64,000 bases of DNA, from NCBI RefSeq assembly GCF_003626575.1, contig NZ_RBDY01000001.1, forward strand, positions 558,001 to 622,000, in the 5' to 3' direction. Numbering within the stretch: position 1 is the stretch's first letter; the number at the start of each line of letters is the position of its first letter. Origin of the DNA: Streptomyces radicis (GTDB lineage: Bacteria; Actinomycetota; Actinomycetes; Streptomycetales; Streptomycetaceae). The translations under genes were made by a program, and so were the position numbers. The notes beneath the pieces were generated by a model, which was not told the origin of the DNA, did not search any database, and was given only the letters and a program-made list of their open reading frames with translations. Positions 50,733-60,912 of the stretch are shown in pieces.

Positions 50733-52001
50733 TCACGGCGGGTCGCCCCCCGCCGCGTCGAGCGGGTGGAAGGGGCGGCCCTGCTCGTGCTGCGGCTGAT
50801 GGAGCGCGGCGACGGCCTCGGCGAGGCGCTCCGCCGACTGTTCGAGGATCGGGCGGGGCATCGCGCAGTTGAACCGGACGAATCCGGCGCCCGCGGCGCC
50901 GCACTCGGCGCCGGTGACGAGGTCCACGCCGAACGCGCCGAAGTGCCGGTCCAGCGCGATCGGCCCGGTCCCGGCGAGCAGCGGGCGGCAGTCGAGCCAC
51001 GCGATGTAGGTGGCGGCCGGGACGCGCATCCGCACGCCGGGCGCGTGGTGGCGCAGGAGCTCGTCGAGGAGGGTGAGGTTGCGGCGGAGGTATGCGAGGA
51101 CATCGGTGAGCCAGTCCTCGCCCCGGTCGTAGGCCGCGACGGTGGCCAGCGCGCCGAGCGTCGAGGTCTTGTGCTCGTTCCAGTGCGCGACCTCGGCCCA
51201 GCGGTCGCGCGTGGCGGGGTCGGGGATGATCACCTGGGCGCACTTGAGCCCCGGCATGTTGAACGCCTTGGTGGCGGAGACCGCGGTGATGCTGTGCCCC
51301 GCGGCGCCCGGCACCGAGGCGTAGGGGACGTGGCGGCTCGGGGTGAACGTGATGGGGGCGTGGATCTCGTCGGAGAAGACGCGGGCGCCGTGCCGGTCCA
51401 CGAGGGCGGCGACACGGGCCAGTTCGGCGGCGGTGTAGACCTTGCCGAGCGGGTTGTGCGGGTTGCAGAGGATGAGGGTGCGGGCCCCGGCGGCGAGCGC
51501 GCGGTCGAGCGCGGCCTCGTCGATCGACCAGCCGGTGTGGTCCTCCCGCATCGGGACCTCGACGGTGGTCAGGCCCATCACGCGGGGGATGGTGAGGAAC
51601 GGCATATAGGCGGGCGTGAGCACGGCGACCGGCGCGGCCTGGTCGTGGAACTGGCTGAGGACGACGGTGAGGATCTCCAGCACGTCGGGCATCGCCCGGA
51701 TGTGCGCCGGGTCGACGGGCCAGCCGTAACGGCGCAGGTGCCACTCGGCGGTGGCGCGGGCGAGGTCGGCGGAGAGCCAGCGCGGCAGGTAGCCGAGCAG
51801 CCCCGACCTGACCGCCTCGGTGACGGCGTCCTCGACGGCGGGGGCGGTGCCGAAGTCCATCTCGGCGATGCCCGCGCCGATGTGGCCGGGGAAACGGGTC
51901 CACTTGTCGCTGCGACGGGCCGTGAGGTCCGCGACGGTCAGCGCCTCGAACGGCGCGGGGTCGAAACGGGGCGTGGGGCGCAGCGGAAGTGCCGTGTTCA
52001 T
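50733..52001 (-). CDS. MalY/PatB-type PLP-dependent C-S beta-lyase
   Basis: A 422-residue aminotransferase-fold (class I) enzyme of the MalY/PatB branch: MDFGTAPAVEDAVTEAV, GYLPRWLSADLARATAEW, LTPAYMPFLTIPRVMGLTTV, LILCNPHNPLGKVYTAAELA, and PLP Lys245 in SATKAFNMPGLKCA. It ends FVRFNCAMPRPILEQ. Known members split cystathionine or S-substituted cysteines to pyruvate, ammonia and a thiol. It overlaps the flavin monooxygenase stop by ATGA, giving a monooxygenase/lyase pair that could oxidise and then cleave an S-substituted cysteine. The substrate itself is inferred. Confidence 0.9.
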   Translation of the reverse strand: MNTALPLRPTPRFDPAPFEALTVADLTARRSDKWTRFPGHIGAGIAEMDFGTAPAVEDAVTEAVRSGLLGYLPRWLSADLARATAEWHLRRYGWPVDPAHIRAMPDVLEILTVVLSQFHDQAAPVAVLTPAYMPFLTIPRVMGLTTVEVPMREDHTGWSIDEAALDRALAAGARTLILCNPHNPLGKVYTAAELARVAALVDRHGARVFSDEIHAPITFTPSRHVPYASVPGAAGHSITAVSATKAFNMPGLKCAQVIIPDPATRDRWAEVAHWNEHKTSTLGALATVAAYDRGEDWLTDVLAYLRRNLTLLDELLRHHAPGVRMRVPAATYIAWLDCRPLLAGTGPIALDRHFGAFGVDLVTGAECGAAGAGFVRFNCAMPRPILEQSAERLAEAVAALHQPQHEQGRPFHPLDAAGGDPP

Positions 52002-53493
52002 CGGGCGTCCTCCTGGTGGGGGCCTGCGGCGCTCGCACCGTCGGCGAAGGCGCGGAACCCGGCGAGCAGCCGGGGCGCGTCCTCCGCCAGGAGGTCGGCG
52101 CAGACCGCTTGCGTGACGTTGTCGGCGGACTGGGGCAGGCCGTTGAGGCCGATGCAGGCGATGCCGTAGTCGACGTGCGCGGCCAGGTTGAAGAGGTGGA
52201 GGTTGCGCAGGGCGGCGGGCGCTTCGGCGGTGCGCGGCCGACAGGCCATGCCGGGCCCGAGCTTGGGGTGCGCGCCGATCAGCCGGTCGAGGCGGTCGGG
52301 CCGGTCGGGCCGGTCGGGCTCGCGCGCGGCGCCGCCCTCGGCGGTCGGCAGCACGTCGCTCCAGCGCAGGATGTGTCCGGCGAGCGGGGCGAGCCAGTCG
52401 ACGGCGCCCAGATCGACCTGGAATCCGGTGGCCGCGATGACGAAGTCGGCGTCGACGTCGGGGGTCCCTGGCCCGGTGCGCAGCCGCACGCCCGAGTCGG
52501 CGGCGGTCGCCCCCGTGACATCGGTGCCAAGACGCAGCTCGTACCCGGCGTGCGCGCGGCACCGTTCGAGCGACGGTCCCGTGGGCGGGGTCGGCAGGGC
52601 GAACTCCTCGCGCGCGAAGGCGCGTTTGATGTGGTCGGGCAGCGTGTGGAAGGCGCGGAACAGCCCCTTGCGCTCCAGCTGGCGGAACGCGTTCCTGGTC
52701 GGCAGCTCGGCCCGGCGGCCGAGCTGGACGACGCGGCGCGCGCCGTGCTCGAGCGCGGTGGCCGCGTTGTCGAACGCGGAGGCGCCGAGGCCGAGGACCG
52801 CGACGGCGCGCCCGGCGAGCGCGGCGAAGTCGATGGCGTCCGAGCTGTGCGCGGCGCGACCGGGGCGCAGCGGCGCGAGGAACGCGGGCACCCGCGGCCC
52901 GCCCGCTCCCGTCATGCCGGTGCAGGCGACGATCTTGCGGGTGCGGAGGGTCTCCGTGCCGCCCGGGCCCTCGGTGGTGACGCGCCAGTGCGCGCCGTCC
53001 GGCTCTGCGGCGGTCACGCGGGTGTCGTTGCGCACCTCGAGGCCCGCCGCCTCGCGCAGCCAGCACAGGTAGTCCCTCCACTCGAGGCGGGGTATCAGAC
53101 GGAGCTCGTCGAACGCGCCGACGCCGTGCCGGTCGTCGTACCACGCGCGGAACGACGCGGCCTGGATCCCGGCCTCGGTCCCGTACAGCTCCTTGGGGGT
53201 GCGCAGCGTGGGCATCCGGGCCCAGGTGGACCACGGTCCCTCGCGCCCTGTCGGGGCCGCGTCGAGCACCAGCACGTCGCGCACGGACTCCCGCGCCAGC
53301 CGCAGCGCGGTGGCGAGCCCGGCCTGGCCCGCGCCGACGATCAGGACGTCGAGGACGCCATCGGGGCCACGGGTCCAGGGCACGGCGGGATAGGCGAAGG
53401 CGGCGAGGTCGTGGCGCACCCGCCGGGTCAGAGCGCCGTCCCCGCCCGGGCGCGGGTCGGCGATCCCTCGCGTGCGCGTGGCTTCGTCGTTCA

Positions 53494-53494
<1 letters not shown>
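51998..53494 (-). CDS. Flavin-containing monooxygenase (class B/FMO-like)
   Basis: A 498-residue flavoprotein with two Rossmann loops: LDVLIVGAGQAGLATALRLA near residue 50 (FAD) and VAVLGLGASAFDNAATALEH near 230 (NADPH). An FMO-like segment is WSTWARMPTLRTPKEL; the C-terminal ATG-loop is ADFVIAATGFQVDL. The FxGxxxHxxx(Y/F) fingerprint is degenerate (SSDAIDFAAL, no clear His), so it is an outlier of the group. Expected reactions are S- or N-oxygenation of small molecules. It overlaps the MalY-like gene and shares 1 nt with the SDR stop. Confidence 0.85.
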
Positions 53495-54243
<749 letters not shown>

Positions 54244-54325
54244 GAGCGGCAAACTCCTTCTGCCTGTGCGTGAACTCTCCGAGCGAGGAGGTAAGTGGCA
54301 AGAGATTTGCAGAAAGCCGGGCGCA

Positions 54326-54354
54326 CCGGGTAGGTCGTTTTTCTTCCCGGTAGG
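54326..54354. promoter_or_regulatory. Direct repeat in the SDR operon promoter region
   Basis: CCGGGTAGG (54326-54334) and CCCGGTAGG (54346-54354) are spaced 20 bp, about two helical turns, around a T-rich stretch. The 54244-54556 gap is the least GC-rich intergenic region here and must hold promoters for the divergent array and the FAD/NAD(P) gene. No gene was seen in it. Confidence 0.4.
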
Positions 54355-54506
54355 AAAGAGGACGCTTCAGAACCCGCGCTGAGCTGGTGATACGTGGCGT
54401 CAATTCCGTGATCCACGGCGACGGAAGGCACACCTTATATCCCTGGTAGAGCCATTAAGAGCGCCTATCGAAAACACGCTTGTAACGTCTGCGTGAAATT
54501 CATGGC

Positions 54507-54530
54507 GGTTACTGACCCGGTTACTGACCC
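54507..54530. repeat. Perfect 2 x 12-bp tandem repeat upstream of the FAD/NAD(P) gene
   Basis: GGTTACTGACCC is repeated exactly, 27 nt before the GTG start and just before its purine-rich ribosome site. Position suggests a regulator or translation-control element rather than chance. Confidence 0.5.
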
Positions 54531-54556
54531 CTTCGGAGAGGGAGAGGGAGACGCCC

Positions 54557-56521
54557 GTGGACACCGACGAGCCAGGGGGCGACAGACGACTGTGCGTGGT
54601 CGGCGCCGGGGTGCGTGGCACCATCCTGCTCGACCGGCTGCGCGCCCTGCTCGACCCGGCGGGCGGCGCCCCGGCGAGCGCGGCGGAAGGGCTCACGGTC
54701 GACCTCGTGGACCCGCACCGGCCGGGCCCCGGACGGATCTGGCGCACCGATCAGTCGCCCCACCTGGTGATGAACACCAGGGCCGACGCCACAACGGTGT
54801 TCACGGGCCCCGAGTCGGCGGTGCGCGGCCCCGCCGACCCACCGGCGCCCACGCTCTACGAGTGGGCCCGTCTCGCGGCGGGCGCCCCGCTGGCCGAGCC
54901 ACGCCGTTCCGCGCTGGCCGAGGTCGCCGACCGGGTGCGCCCCGGCGGCCTCGGGGCCGCGGCGCCCGAGGCCGCACGGCTGCGCCCCTGGGACTTCGCG
55001 TCCCGCGCGCTCTTCGGCCGCTACCTGGCCTGGGCGCTCGCTGATGTGATCGCCCGGCTGCCCCCCGGGGTGCGCGTCGCCCACCACGCGCGGCGCGCGG
55101 TGGATGTGCGCGCGGCGCACGGGGACGAACGCGCGCGGGTGCTGCTCGACGACGGCACCGCGCTCCCGGCCGACGCGGTGATCCTGGCCCTCGGCTGGCA
55201 CCTCGGCAGGGCAGGGCGCGGCGGGTCGGGACGCGGCGGGTCGGGCGGCGCGGGAACCGGTCGGCTCGTGCCCGCGGACAGCCCCGTCGACCAGGACCTC
55301 GACCGGATCGCGCCCGGTGCGCCGATCGCGCTGAAGGGGCTCGGCATGAGCTTCTTCGACACCCTGATCCTGCTCACCCAGGGCCGCGGCGGCTCGTTCA
55401 CCGCGGACGGCTCCGGCGGCCTGGCGTACCGGCGCGGGGGCGACGAGCCGATCGTGTACGCGGGCTCGCGGCGCGGACTGCCGTTCCGCGCCCAGCCGGA
55501 GCTGCGCGGCCCATGGGCCGCTCCCGACCTCGCGCACACCCGCGGGGCGATCGCCGCCCTGCCCGCGGCCGACGCGGACCTCGGCGCCGCCGTGCTGCCC
55601 GCGCTGCGCCGCGACGCGACCCTCGCCTACTACACGACGCTGGCCCGCGTCTCGCCCGGCGCGTTCGCCGGGGACCCGGTCGCGCTGCTCGGCCCACTGG
55701 CCGCGCCTGACGCGGTCGACCCGGCCGCGTCGCGCGACGCGGCGGCGCGCGTGGCGCGGGCGGTGCCCAGGGCGGCGGACCGGCTCGACCTGGCCGCGGC
55801 CGAGCGCCCGGTGCCCGACGTGCGGAGCTGGGCGGCGTACCGGGCGTGGGCGACGCGTTACCTGACGGACGATCTGCGGGAGGCGGAACGCGGCCCCGAC
55901 AGCCCGCTGAAGGCGGCGCTCGCCTGCTACGGCGCGGTGCGGCCCCTGCTCCCCGCCGCCGCGGGCGACGGGCGGCTGACCGCGCGCTCCTACGACGCCG
56001 ACCTGCTGCCGTTCCTGCGGCTCGCCGGGGTCGTGTGCGGGGTGCCGCCCGCGTTCCGGGTCCGCCAACTGCTCGCGCTGCTACGGGCCGACGTGGTCCG
56101 CCTGCTGCCCCCCGGCATGCGCGTCGACACGGCGGCGGGCACCGCGGTGGCCTGGTCGGACGCGGTGCCGGGCCGCCGGGTGGCGGTGGACGCGGTGGTC
56201 GAGGCGTATCTGCCGCCGCCGGGGCGCGGGGACGGCACCGGCACGGTGCTCGACGCGCTGTGCGCGCGGCGCGAGGCGCGGCCGCACCGGGTGGGCGGCC
56301 TGGCGCGCCCCGGGCTCGACGTGGACGCCGCGACGGGCGCGGTGGTCAGGGCCGACGGCTCGCGGCACCGGCGGCTGTTCGCGGTGGGCCTGCCGGTGGA
56401 GTCGCTGCGGATCTTCACCGTCATCGCGCCGGTGGCGGGGACGGACTCGGCGGTCCTGCGCGAGGCCGACGCCTGCGCGCGGGCCGCGCTGTCCGTCGGT
56501 CATCCGTCGGCCGCGCGTTGA
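54557..56521 (+). CDS. FAD/NAD(P)-binding protein (COG4529-like)
   Basis: A 654-residue protein from GTG 54557. The N-terminal Rossmann motif is LCVVGAGVRGTILLDRL. The NAD_binding_9-type sequence continues DPHRPGPGRIWRTDQSPHLV-MNTRAD, FGRYLAWALADVIARL, ILALGWHLGR and LGMSFFDTLILLTQGRGGSF. The C-terminal half lacks a known domain but keeps paired helices. Family members are flavoproteins of mostly unknown reaction. It is divergent from the SDR-led array across 313 nt and may belong to the same pathway. Its last 22 nt overlap the convergent CitE-like gene. Confidence 0.85.
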   Translation: MDTDEPGGDRRLCVVGAGVRGTILLDRLRALLDPAGGAPASAAEGLTVDLVDPHRPGPGRIWRTDQSPHLVMNTRADATTVFTGPESAVRGPADPPAPTLYEWARLAAGAPLAEPRRSALAEVADRVRPGGLGAAAPEAARLRPWDFASRALFGRYLAWALADVIARLPPGVRVAHHARRAVDVRAAHGDERARVLLDDGTALPADAVILALGWHLGRAGRGGSGRGGSGGAGTGRLVPADSPVDQDLDRIAPGAPIALKGLGMSFFDTLILLTQGRGGSFTADGSGGLAYRRGGDEPIVYAGSRRGLPFRAQPELRGPWAAPDLAHTRGAIAALPAADADLGAAVLPALRRDATLAYYTTLARVSPGAFAGDPVALLGPLAAPDAVDPAASRDAAARVARAVPRAADRLDLAAAERPVPDVRSWAAYRAWATRYLTDDLREAERGPDSPLKAALACYGAVRPLLPAAAGDGRLTARSYDADLLPFLRLAGVVCGVPPAFRVRQLLALLRADVVRLLPPGMRVDTAAGTAVAWSDAVPGRRVAVDAVVEAYLPPPGRGDGTGTVLDALCARREARPHRVGGLARPGLDVDAATGAVVRADGSRHRRLFAVGLPVESLRIFTVIAPVAGTDSAVLREADACARAALSVGHPSAAR

Positions 56522-57399
56522 GACCCGCCGACGCCCCCCGGCCGGTCATCTCCCGGGCCCGAAGGGCCGCGTGACCGGGCGTCCGCGTCCTGGTGCGGGG
56601 CGAGGACGCCGCGCGCCCACTCCAGGCGCGGCAGATCGATCATCTGGCCGTCGACCCGCACGGCCGCGCCGAGGGAGTCGCCCGCCACCTCCAGGATCCG
56701 TCGAGCCCACCGCACCTCCTCGCCCGTCGGCCGCCACGCTCGGTGCACCGTGGGGATCTGGGCGGGGTGGACACAGAGCCTGCCGCCGAAGCCGAGGGCC
56801 CTGGCCCGCAGGGACGACTCGCGCAGCCCTCGCTCGTCGTCGAGTCGGGTGTACACACCGTCGAGCGGCGCGGGCAGCCCGGCCGCCCGCGACGCGTTGA
56901 CGAGGGAGCAACGCGCCCAGTCCAGCTCCGGCTGACCCGGCTCGGACGGGAGGACGCCGACGTCGAGGGCGTAGTCGACGCTGCCGAAGAGCAGTCGGCC
57001 CACGCCAGGCACGCCCGCGATCGCGTCCGCGTCGCGCAGCCCGACGGCGCTCTCCACCAGGGCCAACAGGACCGCACCGGGCGGCAGTCGTGCCACCACC
57101 GACGCGACGTGCGGCGCCGTCGAGCTCTTGGGCAGCACCACGCCCGCGAGCCCCGGGGCCTCGGCGAGGGCGGCGAGGTCGTCGTCGTGCCAGACGGTGC
57201 CGGTGGCGTTGACGCGCACCAGGGCGCGATGTCCGGTCAGCCACGCGGCGGCCGCCTCGCGCGCCCGCGCCTTGTCCTGAGGAGCGACCGCGTCCTCCAG
57301 ATCGATCAGCACACCGTCGGCGCCGCTGGCCGCCGCCCTGGCGAAGCGGTCGGGCCGGTCACCAGGGACGAACAGCAGGGTGCGGGCGTGGCGTTGCAT
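56500..57399 (-). CDS. CitE/HpcH-type acyl-CoA lyase (citramalyl-CoA lyase candidate)
   Basis: A 299-residue TIM-barrel lyase. It opens RTLLFVPGDRPDRFARAAAS and GADGVLIDLEDAVAPQDKAR; Arg, Glu and Asp ligands lie at ALVRVNATGT, LALVESAVGLRDADAI and FGSVDYALDVGV. CVHPAQIPTVHRAW is also typical. CitE-like proteins split citramalyl-CoA or malyl-CoA into acetyl-CoA plus an oxoacid. With CaiB, MaoC and the carrier it fits the last step of itaconate or mesaconate breakdown. Its final 22 nt overlap the plus-strand FAD gene. The C-terminal ~25 residues are Gly/Asp/Arg-rich and unlikely to be folded. Confidence 0.88.
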   Translation of the reverse strand: MQRHARTLLFVPGDRPDRFARAAASGADGVLIDLEDAVAPQDKARAREAAAAWLTGHRALVRVNATGTVWHDDDLAALAEAPGLAGVVLPKSSTAPHVASVVARLPPGAVLLALVESAVGLRDADAIAGVPGVGRLLFGSVDYALDVGVLPSEPGQPELDWARCSLVNASRAAGLPAPLDGVYTRLDDERGLRESSLRARALGFGGRLCVHPAQIPTVHRAWRPTGEEVRWARRILEVAGDSLGAAVRVDGQMIDLPRLEWARGVLAPHQDADARSRGPSGPGDDRPGGVGGSQRAADG

Positions 57400-57425
57400 G
57401 GCGTTGCCTTTCCTAGGGAGGGGCG

Positions 57426-58667
57426 TCACAGGACCACGAACGTGAACCACGCGGTGACGGGGGCGAGGGCGCAGACACCGGCGCCCCAGCGCAGCAGGCC
57501 CCGGTAGGTGTCCTCGCGCCGCGGTTCGGGCGTGTTGGCGATGACCAGCGCGCCATTGGTCGAGAAGGGGCTGGCGTCGACGACGGTCGCCGAGGCCGCG
57601 AGCGCGATGACCATCTCGGTCGTCCCGATGGCTCCCGAGGCGAGAAAGGGAACGGCCAGCGGCATGAGCGCGCCCAGGATGCCGGTGGTGGAGGCGAAGG
57701 CGGAGACGACGCCGCCCACGTAACAGATGATGAGGGCGGCGAGCAGGGGCGCGCCGATGTCGGCGATCATCGTGCCCAGCGAGTCCACGACGCCGATCGT
57801 CTGGAGGAACGCTATATAGGTGACGATCCCGCACACCAGCAGCACCACGGGCCACGCGATCTCCTGGGTGGCCTTCTGGGCGGTGGGCCGGAAGAACAGG
57901 GCCAGTGCGGCGGCCAGGGTCAGAGCCGTGAAGCCGGTGTCGAAGGACAGCACGGTGGTGCCGAGCAGCAGGCCGATCATGGCGGCCAGGGTCGCCGCCT
58001 GTTCCACCCCCACCGCGGTCGCGGGGGTGTCGGCCCGCTCCCGAGGCGCGGTCGGCGGCGGGCTCTCGACGTGGCGGCGCCGGAAGAACAGCCAGGTGAC
58101 CCCGGCGACGGCCAGGTTGAAGGCGAAGGTGCCCGCGAAGAGCTGCCCGCCGCTCATGGACAGGTCGTTCTGGCTCACGGTGGAGTTGACGATGCCGCCC
58201 AGGATCCCGGTGGGCGAGAAGCTTCCCGCCGCGGCCCCGTTGACCGCCATCAGGCCCGCGTAGAGCGGGGCGAGCCCGTGCCGCACGGCGAAGGTGACAC
58301 CGATGGGCGCGACGATGGCGACCGCGGCGGGCGACGCGGCCCCGGTCGCGCAGAGCAGCGCGGCGACCAGGAAGAGGATCCAGGGCACCACGCCCGCGCG
58401 GTGCCCGGCCGCCCGCACGGCGGCGTGCACCAGCCAGTCGACCGTGCCGTTGACCCTGGCGATGCCGAACAGGAAGGTCACGGCGACCAGGACGACGAAC
58501 ATCTCCGCGGGAAACCCGTCCAGCACGTCCTCGGCCGTGCGGCCGAGTCCGGCACAGCCGAACAGGAAGGCCGCGACCAGCGCCAGCACCCCCATGTTGA
58601 GCCCTCGAACGCTGGACAGCACGAAGACGGCGACGAGGATCAGGACCCCGGTCAGCTCCGTGGACAT
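57426..58667 (-). CDS. Dicarboxylate carrier, MatC/SLC13-like
   Basis: A 413-residue membrane transporter with about 12 hydrophobic helices. The N-terminal half matches the MatC N-domain (LTGVLILVAVFVLSSVRGLN, FPAEMFVVLVAVTFLFGIAR, GAASPAAVAIVAPIGVTFAV), with NGAAAGSFSPTGILGGIVNS as a likely re-entrant or substrate loop. The C-half has ALIICYVGGVVSAFASTTGI and ATVVDASPFSTNGALVIANT. Relatives import malonate, malate or other dicarboxylates. It lies 26 nt upstream of the citE-like gene and overlaps the CoA-transferase end by 16 nt, giving one transcription unit. Itaconate or mesaconate uptake is inferred from the enzymes. Confidence 0.88.
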   Translation of the reverse strand: MSTELTGVLILVAVFVLSSVRGLNMGVLALVAAFLFGCAGLGRTAEDVLDGFPAEMFVVLVAVTFLFGIARVNGTVDWLVHAAVRAAGHRAGVVPWILFLVAALLCATGAASPAAVAIVAPIGVTFAVRHGLAPLYAGLMAVNGAAAGSFSPTGILGGIVNSTVSQNDLSMSGGQLFAGTFAFNLAVAGVTWLFFRRRHVESPPPTAPRERADTPATAVGVEQAATLAAMIGLLLGTTVLSFDTGFTALTLAAALALFFRPTAQKATQEIAWPVVLLVCGIVTYIAFLQTIGVVDSLGTMIADIGAPLLAALIICYVGGVVSAFASTTGILGALMPLAVPFLASGAIGTTEMVIALAASATVVDASPFSTNGALVIANTPEPRREDTYRGLLRWGAGVCALAPVTAWFTFVVL

Positions 58668-59905
58668 GGCGCGCCCCCGCCCAGGTCCGCCGCCGCGGGA
58701 GCGCTCGTCCCTGGGGCGTCGAGCCAGGCGAGTACGGCCTCGGTGTGCTCACCGAGCGCCGGTACGGGGCGCATCCGCCGCGGTTCCGCGGCGCCGCCGT
58801 GCACGGTGACCGGGGGGATGAGCCCCTCCAACTGCCCCACGGGGCTGTCGAAGGGGGCCCAGCGACCCCGTTCCCGCAGCTGGGGGTGGTCGCTGAACTC
58901 GTGAACGTCGCGCCGGCGCGCATAGGCGATCCTGGCCTCTTCCAGGCGGGCCACGAGCTCATCGGCGGTGAGCCCGCCGGTCACCTCTCCCACCAGCGTG
59001 TCGAGCTCGCCGCGGTGGGCCACGCGGTCGGCGTTCCCGGCGAAGCGGCGGTCATCGCGCAGACTCCCGCGGCGCAGCACGATGTCGCAGAAGGACGCCC
59101 ACTCGCGTTCGTTCTGGAGGCCGAGCACGACGACCTGCCCGTCGCGCGTGGTGAACGGCCCATAGGGGGCGATGGTGGCGTGGCTCGCGCCCGTGCGGGC
59201 CGGAGCCGTTCCGCCGTAACGCGTGAAGTACTCGGCGTACCCCATCCACTCGCCCAGCGCCTCGAGCATCGATATCTCGAGCCGGGAGCCCTCGCCGGTT
59301 CTGGCCCGCTCGAGCAGGGCGGTGAGGATGCCCGAGTAGGCGTACATCCCGGCGCAGATGTCGGCGATGGAGAGCCCGACCTTCGACGCGGTGTCCGGCG
59401 TGCCGGTGATGGCGAGCAGGCCCGCCTCGCTCTGGACGAGAAGGTCGTAGGCCTTGCGGTCGCGGTAACGCCCCGTGCTGCCATACCCGGAGATGTCGCA
59501 GGTGATCAGCCGCGGATGGGAGAGCGCAAGGGCCTGGTGGCCGATGCCGAGGCGCGCCGCGGCCCCGGGCGCGAGATTCTGCACCAGCACGTCGGCCCGG
59601 TCGACCAGCGCGCGCAGCCGCCGATTGCCCTCGGGCGAACGGACATCGAGCTGGACGCTCTCCTTGCCCCGGTTGAGCCACACGAAGTGGCTCGACATGC
59701 CTCGGACGGTGCGGTCGTAGCCACGGGCGAGGTCGCCGCTCCCCGGGCGTTCGATCTTGATGACCCGCGCCCCGAGATCGGCCAGTTGACGGGTGGCGAA
59801 CGGAGCGGCGACGGCCTGCTCGAGTGAGACGACGACGAGTCCGCTCAGCGGGCCTTCGACAGGGTCCGGGGCCGGGCGGATGTCACGATGACGCGGCTCG
59901 GGCAT
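58652..59905 (-). CDS. CaiB/BaiF-type CoA-transferase (itaconate/mesaconate CoA-transferase candidate)
   Basis: A 417-residue family III CoA-transferase. It starts GPLSGLVVVSLEQAVAAPFA, then LADLGARVIKIERPGSGDLA, LNRGKESVQLDVRSPEG, and the catalytic Asp in KAYDLLVQSEAGLLAITG, followed by VGLSIADICAGMYAYSGILT. It transfers CoA between acids by an aspartyl-CoA intermediate. In the itaconate route the first step makes itaconyl-CoA from succinyl-CoA. It is the first gene of the minus-strand unit, reading away from the LysR gene. The start is preceded by 113 nt that carry the LysR box and the GTCATTTCACA element (module 1). Confidence 0.9.
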   Translation of the reverse strand: MPEPRHRDIRPAPDPVEGPLSGLVVVSLEQAVAAPFATRQLADLGARVIKIERPGSGDLARGYDRTVRGMSSHFVWLNRGKESVQLDVRSPEGNRRLRALVDRADVLVQNLAPGAAARLGIGHQALALSHPRLITCDISGYGSTGRYRDRKAYDLLVQSEAGLLAITGTPDTASKVGLSIADICAGMYAYSGILTALLERARTGEGSRLEISMLEALGEWMGYAEYFTRYGGTAPARTGASHATIAPYGPFTTRDGQVVVLGLQNEREWASFCDIVLRRGSLRDDRRFAGNADRVAHRGELDTLVGEVTGGLTADELVARLEEARIAYARRRDVHEFSDHPQLRERGRWAPFDSPVGQLEGLIPPVTVHGGAAEPRRMRPVPALGEHTEAVLAWLDAPGTSAPAAADLGGGAPCPRS

Positions 59906-59966
59906 GGGGTCCCTCCCATGGAGATCTGCTCGGTGGTGAGGACACTGTGGGCCGCCTCGTGGTCCC

Positions 59967-60009
59967 TGTGAAATGACGGATTGGCGCCGACCTCATGCGT
60001 GGGACGTAT
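59967..60009. promoter_or_regulatory. LysR promoter module 1 (facing the CoA-transferase operon)
   Basis: Reading towards the minus-strand operon: a 15-bp LysR box ATGCG-N5-CGTAT at 59995-60009, 17 nt, then GTCATTTCACA (plus-strand TGTGAAATGAC at 59967-59977), then 61 nt to the CoA-transferase start. The box has the T-N11-A symmetry expected of LysR sites and also overlaps the lysR leader, so autoregulation is likely. Confidence 0.75.
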
Positions 60010-60018
60010 AGTCCGAGG

Positions 60019-60912
60019 ATGGAGATCCGGGAGCTTCAGTGGTTCGCCACGCTGGCCGAGCACGAGCATGTGACGCTCGCGGCCGAGCGGTTGAACATCT
60101 CGCAGCCGACCCTGTCCAGGGCCGTGCGCCGCCTGGAACAGCGGGTCGGGGTGCGGCTGTTCGACCGGCACCAGAACCGCCTGCGGCTCAACAAGTACGG
60201 CGAGGTCTTCCGCGCCCACGCCCTCCGCGCCATCGCCGAGATCGAGGCGGCCGAGCAGCGCATCGCCACGCTCGTCGACCCCGACGCCGGAACGGTGGCG
60301 CTCGGCTTCCTGCACTCGTACGGCACATGGCTGGTGCCCGAGCTCCTGGCCGGCTACCGGACGATCGCCCCGCGCACCACGTTCGAGCTGCGCGGCAACG
60401 CCGCCGACACCGTGGTCGACGACGTCAGGCACGGCCGCCTCGACCTGGGCCTGACCAGCCCACGCCCCACCGGGGACGACCTCACGTGGACGCCCCTGCG
60501 CGACGAACCGCTGTGTCTGCTCGTCCCCTTCGGCCACCGGCTGGCCGAGCGGCGGCAGGTCAGGACCGCCGAGCTGGCCGATGAGACCTTCGTGGCCCTG
60601 CAACCGGTGTTCGGGCTGCGGCAGATCGCCGACCGGCTCTGCGCCGCGTCCGGCTTCACCCCTCGTATCGCGCTGGAGAGCACCGAGCTGAGCACCCTCC
60701 GCTCCCTCGTCGAGGCCGGTCTCGGGGTGGCGATCGTGCCCATCACCGGCAGCCCGACCGAGGGGCGGGGGCCGGTGACCGCCGTGCCCCTCGGCGATCG
60801 AGGGGCCCTGCGCACCGTGGGGATGATCAGCTCGCCGACCGGCACAAGGCCGCCCGTCGTGCACCGCTTCTTCGACCACGTCAGGTCCACAGCTCATGCG
60901 CCCTACGCATAG
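60019..60912 (+). CDS. LysR-family regulator of the CoA-ester pathway
   Basis: A 297-residue LysR protein. Start ATG 60019 with MEIRELQWFATLAEHEHVTLAAERLNISQ-PTLSRAVRRLEQRVGVRLF. The sensor domain has the EPLCLLVPFGHRLAE and SLVEAGLGVAIVPITG segments. It is divergent from the CoA-transferase operon and directly upstream of the MaoC gene. Its two binding modules (59967-60009, 60896-60938) are copies of each other, so it likely activates both transcripts in response to itaconate, mesaconate or a CoA ester. The second box overlaps its own stop codon. Confidence 0.93.
   Translation: MEIRELQWFATLAEHEHVTLAAERLNISQPTLSRAVRRLEQRVGVRLFDRHQNRLRLNKYGEVFRAHALRAIAEIEAAEQRIATLVDPDAGTVALGFLHSYGTWLVPELLAGYRTIAPRTTFELRGNAADTVVDDVRHGRLDLGLTSPRPTGDDLTWTPLRDEPLCLLVPFGHRLAERRQVRTAELADETFVALQPVFGLRQIADRLCAASGFTPRIALESTELSTLRSLVEAGLGVAIVPITGSPTEGRGPVTAVPLGDRGALRTVGMISSPTGTRPPVVHRFFDHVRSTAHAPYA

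Noticed and set aside
54493..54556. Possible leader peptide upstream of the FAD/NAD(P) gene (starts GTG 54493, frame through the tandem repeat)
   Set aside because: No ribosome site, and the frame continues far into the main gene in a different frame without a stop, so it is unlikely to be a leader peptide.
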